The notes under the pieces were generated by a model. The model did no database searches. It saw only the letters and a program-made list of their open reading frames with translations, and had not been told where the DNA came from. This document shows, in pieces, positions 57,199 to 64,000 of a stretch of 64,000 bases of DNA; the first letter of the stretch is position 1, and the number at the start of each line of letters is the position of its first letter. A program made the translations under genes and the position numbers. Origin of the DNA: RHLJ01 sp965247355 (GTDB lineage Bacteria > Bacteroidota > Rhodothermia > Balneolales > Balneolaceae); NCBI GenBank assembly GCA_965247355.1, contig OZ252011.1:62001-126000 (forward strand), read 5' to 3'.

Positions 57199-60100
57199 TA
57201 GTGAGCTACTCCTATTTTAACGAGTTTAGATTCGCTTTTACCACCCACAGTTGCTTTTACTCTGGCAAAATAAGCACCGCTTCCCCAGTCAGCAGTAGAA
57301 ATCGTGATTTCTTCAGGAGCTCCGCCTTTGGCATTAATAATTCTTTCAAAAATAACTCGCCCAGCATAATCGATAATGGTGATTTCAACAGTACCTCCCG
57401 GCGATTCCAGTTCGAAACGAAGATTAGTCTCATCATCTGCTGGATTTGGCCAGTTATAGGTTTCTTCTGAGTTCAGGACAGTAAATGTACTTTGATTGTT
57501 TTCACTAATAGTGATGTAAGCGGACACTTTGTTGTAAGGATTCGATCCATATCTTGAGGGCCATTGAGAAGAAGTGAAGTTTTCGAACTGCCATGCTTTT
57601 AAGTCTCCGGTATGGCTGACTGCATACAGTTTGTCTTCAAAAAATACAGGATGTATGGGCTGGATATCTTCTCCAACTGCACCACCAACGTATAAAGGGA
57701 ATCCTTCAATTGGATTCCCGTTGGTTTCATAAGCGAAAATATTTACTGAATAATCATCCTGACCAACAACAATTAAGTCCTGAATATTATCACCTGTGAT
57801 ATCTGCAAGTAATGGGGTACCAATAAATTGAATCCCCTCCGGAGCTATAATTGGCGTATTTGAAAGCAGAGCTCCGTTCAGATTATAACCTTCTATTGTA
57901 TTTTCAAGCCGGTTTACCCGATAAATATATCCTTCATCAACTATAGCAGGCCATTCTGCTTTTTCTTCTTCAAAAATGAGGGTGAAGGGTTCATCTGCTT
58001 GTGAGTTCACAATGGAAAATCGTCCATCTTCGAAAAGGTAGTAAAGATTATTTGTATTAGTGCTTATTGTACCAGCAAATAATCGATCAGAAGCACTTGC
58101 TGTATAATCAGAAAGATTTTCGCCTACAAAAGAAACGGTATTACCATTTATCCCGACGAAATTTCCATTTATAATTTCAGAGCGAAATTCGTAACCGGAT
58201 GTATTTTCGATGATAGAGCCATCTGAGGTGTCTATAGAAGTCTCAGTAAAATCAAGATCAATTATAGAGCCATCTTGTGAGCTTACGAAAGCATTATTAG
58301 GTGGGGTAGTTGCTTGCCACGATGAATTTGTTCTGAGATCAATTCCTCTAACAATCATTGAATTGTTAAAGGAAATAGGGTTAGTTCCTGTTATGATCCG
58401 GTCAAGAAGCAATGGTTGTTGGTATAAAAATTGACCAAAACTAATCCCAGTATTTGAGTTAGGAGTTAAGTGATCGTACAAATAAATGTCATTTACTCCT
58501 GTAATTACCAATGTTGTGTCAAATGAAGTTTGGTGAATTGATATTGCCAGGGGATAAAAATCCAAAAAAGTAGAAATAAATTGTTCATCAGGTTGTTGTA
58601 TTGAAACTATTTCTTCAAAACCTAACTTATTCTCAATACTTTTAATCCTAAAAGAAGCAACGGGCAGATTATCCGAGAATTCATACAACTCAAAAAAAGA
58701 TTTCGCTCCCGAGTTACTGTTATTGTTCGGGTAAGTATCCTGTCCAAAAATATTATCGGGATTTAAATCAATCGTTCCATTGTCTGTAATAACCCTATAG
58801 TTATTACCTGACCACCAGAAGTCGAAAGCATAGCCAAAACTTGGAGAATTGTCGAGTAGTCCTACGTCCAGTCCAATATCCTGTGCCCCATCACCTTCTT
58901 CTAAGTCAACTCCCCTGCGCCTTGGGTCAATGTTCACTCTTCCGTTTTCCAGTTGTTGATTGATGACAGCCTCATCAATATGCCAGATAAGCATTCCACC
59001 ATTTAACTCACGATCATCTTCGGTTCCTTCTTCTTCATCGGATCCAACATCGAGTCCACCGGGCAGGCTCCAGTCAAAATTACTTACATCAACAATGGTA
59101 CCGGCATCAAGAAGGCTATCAAATCCCTGCTCCTGAAAGATGAAAGCTTCGTTGTTGTTGGTAAATGTTTTCTGAACTTCTGTTCCATCCGGCCGTCGTG
59201 TTGTGATTACTACTCCGGTTCCGCTTGGATCACGGTGACGATTCTCTACTAAAAAATATTCGGTAGAAGACAGTTCGTACTTAGCGATGCTGTTAGGCTG
59301 GTTAAGAGAAGCAGCTGGTAATGTGATAGCGTTGGTTGAATCTTCTGTAATCAAAAAAGGAGTTTCCCAGCCAAGATAAATTTTTTCCCATGCAGAAGGC
59401 TCAGGGGGTAGAAGACCATTGTAGGCAAAGAAACCCGCACCATCCATCAATCCAAAGCGACCAATAGCTGGGTCTCCGGTTTCGGTATTAAATAAATCAG
59501 GTAACCCTAAATGACTCCCGATAGAAGCACAGAGTAACCCATTAATTGAAAGTGGGAATACAATTTCATTTTCGGAGATATCTTCACCACGTCGTGATTC
59601 TGTTCTTGGAATAATCATGGAGTTTTTCACAAAGAATTCTCCATTGTTGATGGAAAAGCCATCAAAATCATTGCCAAGCCACTGTTCCAGATCGGCTTCT
59701 CTCATATAGATAGAAGGAATATCGAAAGGGGTGATGTCGAGACTTGTACCGGTTAGTTCCACGTCGCGCCCTACTCCGGCATGGAAAACTACAAAAGCGG
59801 TATTATTAGGATCTAGTCCGCTAGCGTCAAATCCGCCTGAGCTTTCTACCTCTGTCCAGACATCCCGAAGGAAAAGCGCCAATTTTTCGGTAGTAAATAT
59901 TTCTCCAATTGGTGAGTATTCCTCCATAGGCTTATCCAATTGATATACCGTTGGAAGAACCTGGTAATCAATATTGAGTTGCCCCCTTGAAGACTTATCA
60001 AAATAGTTTTTAGCAAATTCCAGGTGGGCTTCGAAGTAAGCCTGATTGTGAGGCAGAGGATCTATAAATGTATTCTCTTGATTGGTGAGATAGGGGAGAC

Positions 60101-60353
60101 CATCTAATCCGTCTTCACCAAATACTCCCGTCCCGGAAGTAAGTCGGTTTTCATCTTCCTGAAACTCTACCATGATTGCTACTACATTAAGTGTACCTAC
60201 CGCAGGTGCTGCATTAATTTTTGGAGTAGGGGTAGCAATGGCATGACTTCGCTTAAGCTCAATTTCCTGAGCGAAGGATGAGGGTAGGGCAAATAAAAAG
60301 AGCATGCCCACTATAGCTAACATGCTCTTAGAAAAAAACGGGTTGGATTTCAT
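57198..60353 (-). CDS. M6-family peptidase-like T9SS cargo with degenerate active site
   Basis: 1,051 residues. The signal peptide ends in SSFAQ. The M6 (immune inhibitor A) domain spans about 50-560; the region that should read HExGH-x2-GLPDL reads ASIGSHLGLPDLF (276-288), so both zinc His and the catalytic Glu are gone. Beta-rich repeats follow (about 600-950). The last 80 residues match a type A sorting domain (NWPNPADDETNLRF; WGSGAYFARVKATVGGKSES), meaning export through the type IX system and attachment by PorU. It sits 5 bp after porV, in the same operon as its own export machinery. Confidence 0.85.
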   Translation of the reverse strand: MKSNPFFSKSMLAIVGMLFLFALPSSFAQEIELKRSHAIATPTPKINAAPAVGTLNVVAIMVEFQEDENRLTSGTGVFGEDGLDGLPYLTNQENTFIDPLPHNQAYFEAHLEFAKNYFDKSSRGQLNIDYQVLPTVYQLDKPMEEYSPIGEIFTTEKLALFLRDVWTEVESSGGFDASGLDPNNTAFVVFHAGVGRDVELTGTSLDITPFDIPSIYMREADLEQWLGNDFDGFSINNGEFFVKNSMIIPRTESRRGEDISENEIVFPLSINGLLCASIGSHLGLPDLFNTETGDPAIGRFGLMDGAGFFAYNGLLPPEPSAWEKIYLGWETPFLITEDSTNAITLPAASLNQPNSIAKYELSSTEYFLVENRHRDPSGTGVVITTRRPDGTEVQKTFTNNNEAFIFQEQGFDSLLDAGTIVDVSNFDWSLPGGLDVGSDEEEGTEDDRELNGGMLIWHIDEAVINQQLENGRVNIDPRRRGVDLEEGDGAQDIGLDVGLLDNSPSFGYAFDFWWSGNNYRVITDNGTIDLNPDNIFGQDTYPNNNSNSGAKSFFELYEFSDNLPVASFRIKSIENKLGFEEIVSIQQPDEQFISTFLDFYPLAISIHQTSFDTTLVITGVNDIYLYDHLTPNSNTGISFGQFLYQQPLLLDRIITGTNPISFNNSMIVRGIDLRTNSSWQATTPPNNAFVSSQDGSIIDLDFTETSIDTSDGSIIENTSGYEFRSEIINGNFVGINGNTVSFVGENLSDYTASASDRLFAGTISTNTNNLYYLFEDGRFSIVNSQADEPFTLIFEEEKAEWPAIVDEGYIYRVNRLENTIEGYNLNGALLSNTPIIAPEGIQFIGTPLLADITGDNIQDLIVVGQDDYSVNIFAYETNGNPIEGFPLYVGGAVGEDIQPIHPVFFEDKLYAVSHTGDLKAWQFENFTSSQWPSRYGSNPYNKVSAYITISENNQSTFTVLNSEETYNWPNPADDETNLRFELESPGGTVEITIIDYAGRVIFERIINAKGGAPEEITISTADWGSGAYFARVKATVGGKSESKLVKIGVAH

Positions 60354-60358
60354 TCCAT

Positions 60359-61504
60359 TTAAAAATTCAGGAGAACGCTAAATCGTAGTGTATTTGCTAA
60401 CGGGTGATCGGACTCTAATGTTTTTATATAACTGAAATCAATTCCAAAAGAGTTGTATCGGAGTCCTGCACCAAAGGTGATGTATTTTCTGTCTCCGTTT
60501 TCGGGGTCTTCATAATAATACCCTCCACGAAGAGCGAATAAGTTGTTATACCAGTATTCCGCTCCGGCACCAATCATAAACTGCTGAATCAAGCCAAGTT
60601 CAACAATTTCCTGCCCATTATTTCTCTCAAAGGTTCCCCAGGAGTCGAATAAAGCTTCGATAGGACCGGATGCTACATACATGGTATCAGAAACTCCGGC
60701 TTGCTCTCTGATAACTTCTTTTTTGCGAGCCATTATTTTCGTTACGTCTGATGCAATCGTGATTCTATTGAAACCTTCAGGGTCAAGGTTGTAATCAAAT
60801 GCTAAACCAAAACGAAGTAGTGTGGGTAGAGGATCTTTTTGGGCATTATCAGTGTATTGCATCCCAGGCCCAACATTAGAAAGGTTGAATCCACCACTAA
60901 AACGTGCCTCATTTCCACCAATCTGGAATGGATTTGATTTGTAAAGCATGGCTAAATCTACTGCAACACTACTACCCGGATTAACTTTCTGCCGGCTAAC
61001 AGTAGTTCCGGTAGCTAAACTGGAATAAATAAGTCGTAAACTAGTTCCAAGAGCAAGATTTTTATTGACTTCAAAGCCATAAGATAGTCCAAGTGCTAAC
61101 TCGTAGCTATTGAATTTAGATATAATATCAGGACTATCTTCACGCGTTTGAGCTTGTTGACCTAAGTTTAGATAGGTTAAGTGAGCCCCAATAGTTCCGA
61201 TTCCTTCCACATAGTATTTACCAACAAGGTAGTCGTAGAATAAATCACTTACGTTGAAGTTGGCTAACCAATTAGAGTGTGTAATGCTGATCTGGTTGTC
61301 CGTCTGGAATGCAAGTCCCGCAGGATTCCAGAACATTGCAGCTGCATTATCTGCAATGGCTACACCGGTATTACCCATTGCAGCTCCTCTTGAGTCTGGC
61401 TCAATTTGCAAAAAAGGAACTGCAGTTATAGCTACCTGAGCTTGAGAGACGGATGGAAATACAAATAGCGACGAAGCTATTGCTAACAAAAATACTTTTT
61501 TCAT
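60359..61504 (-). CDS. porV: PorV-like outer-membrane T9SS shuttle protein
   Basis: 381 residues. The signal peptide ends in SQAQ. The N-terminal mature segment is diagnostic for the PorV/PorQ family: FLQIEPDSRGAAMGNTGVAI then DNAAAMFWNPAGLA. The rest is a FadL-like barrel of alternating strands ending in LANTLRFSVLLNF. PorV carries cargo from the Sov translocon to PorU for removal of the sorting domain. Placement right after porU supports PorV over PorQ. Confidence 0.92.
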   Translation of the reverse strand: MKKVFLLAIASSLFVFPSVSQAQVAITAVPFLQIEPDSRGAAMGNTGVAIADNAAAMFWNPAGLAFQTDNQISITHSNWLANFNVSDLFYDYLVGKYYVEGIGTIGAHLTYLNLGQQAQTREDSPDIISKFNSYELALGLSYGFEVNKNLALGTSLRLIYSSLATGTTVSRQKVNPGSSVAVDLAMLYKSNPFQIGGNEARFSGGFNLSNVGPGMQYTDNAQKDPLPTLLRFGLAFDYNLDPEGFNRITIASDVTKIMARKKEVIREQAGVSDTMYVASGPIEALFDSWGTFERNNGQEIVELGLIQQFMIGAGAEYWYNNLFALRGGYYYEDPENGDRKYITFGAGLRYNSFGIDFSYIKTLESDHPLANTLRFSVLLNF

Positions 61505-61565
61505 AGATGATAAATAGTTAGATCCGTAATGTAACGGATTAAAGATACATATATGTTGGTTAATC

Positions 61566-64000
61566 TTATCGAATAATTACTAGCTTTTCGATTTTTTCGG
61601 CTGTTTTTCGTCCTTCGGGGGTATCTGTTGCAACCCGAAGCACATAAATATAAGTACCGTTACCCAGGCGATCATTATCCCTGTCACGGCCATTCCATGG
61701 AATACTGGCATAAGAACTAAGTGTATTACTTGGTGGTATGTATTCTTCAATACGGTGTACAGGCTTACCACTTAAGGTGTAAATACGGATATCTACATCA
61801 AGCGGATTACCCTGTTGATTATGATCGAACGTAAAGGATGTAACATTATTCATTGGATTTGGATAATTGTAGATGTTATCTACAACCAAATCTTCCTGAT
61901 CAGCCACCTGAAAGAAAACTTCTTGTTCAGATGGATTATTGTGTACATCCCAGGCTCGAACTTTTAGTGCGTAGTTACCTTCCGGAATATTTTCCAGTGG
62001 GTACTCGATACGCCCACTCGTATAGTCATTCAATGTGCCTTCGAAAAATTCGTTAAGCACAAAGGTTTGTTGTGGTTTTGTATCGATTGTAGCAATTATT
62101 TCATGTCCTACTCCTGTTCCTGTAGTGTTAATTCCGGAGCTATCACTTAGCTCCACGATTAGATTTGGGGAATCGTTAGCAAGACTCCCGTTAATAAAAG
62201 TTTGATCATTTAAGTAAACATCTAACTTAGGTCCTTTGCCATCATCAACTGCTTCTGTATTTACGCCATTGAAAATAACGTTTGTATATGCTCCGGAAGC
62301 GGTGTTTTCTCCATTCTTAGCATAAATGAGTATTCGACCTAAACTGTCTGAAAAGCTGATGTCTTTTGGGATTATAAAAGTAAGAGAGTATTGGCCATTT
62401 TCAGCAAGTGTTTTGCCTTTAAAGAGAATATCATTCTCAACTTCATAGGTACATTCTCTAACTGTTCCACTATTCAGATAGCAATCGTTAGGTTCATCAT
62501 ACCATTCGCGATCTGTTGGGATATTTACGGTTCGGGGTGCATCAAAAAGGGTGACTACTACCTCACCATTAAAATCAGATTCAATCTCGCCTTCAGCGTT
62601 TTTAATAGCTCCGTTTAAAGTAACCTGATCAAGTGCCTTTATGGTTAATACAGTGTCTTCCGAGGCTACATCAATTCCATTTATTGCTTCAACCTCTGCC
62701 TTTTTATCTGGTAAGGCGAATTTTAGAGCAGGGTCACCAATTAATATGAATTTTCTACTATTATTTTCAGAACCTACACGAGTATTTTTTGTACGCAGGA
62801 AGATTTCACCAAAAGTTAATGATTCCCCTTCATCGTTTCGGGCAATCATATTTTGAGACAGCTGAATATTCAATCCATAATTAAGCGAGGTTGAACTTCC
62901 ACTTGTATACACAACTCTCGTTGTTGTAAAACTAGCTACAGCACCACCATTATCAGTAAATACCAATCTTTCTGCTCCAGATTGATTATTTATATCATCA
63001 TATCTACCAAACTGACAGGTTGCAGTTACAAATACGGTAAGTCGGTTTCGGTTTGTTAACTGAGAAATATAATCCGAACTATATAACTCTTCATCAGTTA
63101 AGTTTTGGGCGTTACCATGCCCTGAATAATTCATTATCAATGTTCCGGAGTTTATGGTATTGATAAAATCACGTGTTGCAGCGGGTAATTGTCTTCCTGC
63201 TCCGGTTATTTCCTCAGGGTAATCAAATAAGTAAATTTTCTTAGCCCTGCCTCCAACTTCATTCAAATTCATTCTTCGTACGGTGCCATCTGCATTTTCT
63301 ACATGTAAATCTTTGTTTCTTTCCGGTTCGGGTAAATCGTCGTCTGCAGCAAAAGTGAATAGGTTTTGCCAATCTCCGTCATTAGCAGGATTTTCATATC
63401 GTTTAATTTTATCAATTGCTATGGCTGCTTCACTTCTTGTTTGTGCTGAAATCCTCCCAATTCCCAGGTCTATCCGTGCTGAGCTATTCAGTGTTCCTTC
63501 AGAATCATCCATCAAGCCAAAGTAATCATCACTCCCAAATGAATTGGTTCTATGGATAGATTCAGATGTCTGAAAAGTGAGTACATCGTTGGTAAATGAG
63601 TTAGAAATAATATTTTTGGTATCGTAGGTTGCGTCGCCAAAAAGAAGGAGATATTTAGGAGGATTTTCGCCATCAGCGACGGCAACATCCCAAAGATGCT
63701 TCAAAAAATCTCTAAGTGCGGTAGGATCTTTAACACCTGACGAAAACTCATTTAAAATCTGATTTTGTGTTACAACCACTGGAGTTAAGCCATCTCTTTG
63801 AGCTCTATGATTGGCCAGCTCCTCTGCATAGTCAAGAAATCTTTCAGAGGTAATAATTATATAGTCAGGGTAGAAAGAAGTAGCATGTAGGTTTTGATTA
63901 GCAATAGAAGTCCCCATAACTGGAGTAAAAAGAGCGCTTTGAGCTATGATTTTAGTTTGGGGATCTGAATTGTAAACAAGGCTATACTCCTCTGTTGAGG
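61566..64000 (-). CDS. porU: T9SS sortase PorU, C25 family (5' part missing)
   Basis: The frame stays open from the stop at 61566 to the right edge (about 811 codons), so the N-terminus lies outside. The gingipain-like caspase fold is visible: YPDYIIITSERFLDYAEELA, SDDYFGLMDD, catalytic His in LIMNYSGHGNAQN and catalytic Cys in VFVTATCQFGRYD. An Ig-like part and a FlgD-type C-terminal domain follow (NYPNPMNNVTSFTFDH; YTLSGKPVHRI; GTYIYVLRV). PorU cleaves cargo sorting domains and attaches the protein to lipopolysaccharide. porV follows 61 bp downstream. Confidence 0.93.
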   Translation of the reverse strand, partial: STEEYSLVYNSDPQTKIIAQSALFTPVMGTSIANQNLHATSFYPDYIIITSERFLDYAEELANHRAQRDGLTPVVVTQNQILNEFSSGVKDPTALRDFLKHLWDVAVADGENPPKYLLLFGDATYDTKNIISNSFTNDVLTFQTSESIHRTNSFGSDDYFGLMDDSEGTLNSSARIDLGIGRISAQTRSEAAIAIDKIKRYENPANDGDWQNLFTFAADDDLPEPERNKDLHVENADGTVRRMNLNEVGGRAKKIYLFDYPEEITGAGRQLPAATRDFINTINSGTLIMNYSGHGNAQNLTDEELYSSDYISQLTNRNRLTVFVTATCQFGRYDDINNQSGAERLVFTDNGGAVASFTTTRVVYTSGSSTSLNYGLNIQLSQNMIARNDEGESLTFGEIFLRTKNTRVGSENNSRKFILIGDPALKFALPDKKAEVEAINGIDVASEDTVLTIKALDQVTLNGAIKNAEGEIESDFNGEVVVTLFDAPRTVNIPTDREWYDEPNDCYLNSGTVRECTYEVENDILFKGKTLAENGQYSLTFIIPKDISFSDSLGRILIYAKNGENTASGAYTNVIFNGVNTEAVDDGKGPKLDVYLNDQTFINGSLANDSPNLIVELSDSSGINTTGTGVGHEIIATIDTKPQQTFVLNEFFEGTLNDYTSGRIEYPLENIPEGNYALKVRAWDVHNNPSEQEVFFQVADQEDLVVDNIYNYPNPMNNVTSFTFDHNQQGNPLDVDIRIYTLSGKPVHRIEEYIPPSNTLSSYASIPWNGRDRDNDRLGNGTYIYVLRVATDTPEGRKTAEKIEKLVIIR

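Overview
The window looks like chromosomal DNA of a Bacteroidota/Balneolota-type bacterium. It is AT-rich and Gram-negative in character. It encodes the type IX secretion proteins PorU and PorV and a T9SS cargo-type C-terminal domain. The rRNA promoter matches the Bacteroidota consensus (TTG, 21 nt, TAnnTTTG), and there are several propeller, HisKA_2 and TPR-HTH regulators of the kind common in this group. I read the lineage as Balneolota or close kin; this is an inference, and the intact 16S at 15194-16728 would settle it. I found no prophage, CRISPR array or insertion sequence.

Layout. (1) 1-3844: an RND/ABC-type efflux adaptor gene, cut by the window edge, diverges from a sigma-54 activator and sensor-kinase pair. 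A shared intergenic region carries a palindrome and a sigma-54-like promoter. (2) 3959-12006: a membrane SpoIIE-type phosphatase, hflK-hflC, a propeller lipoprotein and a hybrid histidine kinase. (3) 12007-14908: a TetR regulator with an AarF/UbiB-like kinase, divergent from a YhhQ queuosine-precursor transporter. (4) 14970-20650: a complete rRNA operon (16S, tRNA-Ile, tRNA-Ala, 23S, 5S) with promoter, processing stalks and terminator. (5) 20730-29440: an acyl-CoA dehydrogenase, sirtuin and SGNH operon, an SDR, a HisC-like aminotransferase, a HisKA_2 kinase and a DMT exporter. (6) 29511-44926: large exported proteins, including a TolB-like amidohydrolase fusion, a propeller sensor kinase, M61, M24 and M43 peptidases and two TPR proteins. 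(7) 44953-48124: a PadR regulator and ABC permease with two palindromic operator candidates. (8) 48203-64000: a long minus-strand run, porU > porV > M6-like cargo > gluzincin/TolB/barrel protein > DUF5683-like > PASTA > rpe > phoH > four-helix-bundle protein > MBL hydrolase > purine nucleoside phosphorylase. Many of its junctions overlap.

The most unusual points are these. A four-helix-bundle gene is bracketed by inverted arrays of an 8-nt periodic repeat, wedged between phoH and the MBL gene. Two genes (phoH and the DMT exporter) have conserved N-termini that lie upstream of any ATG, GTG or TTG. An M6-family T9SS cargo has lost its whole HExxH site. A sirtuin lacks all zinc cysteines. A sensor kinase has an EF-hand-like loop in its extracytoplasmic domain. 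There are clear operator candidates for the NtrC-type, TetR and PadR regulators, and long paired stalks enclose 16S and 23S. All calls come from reading the sequence; no database search was run.
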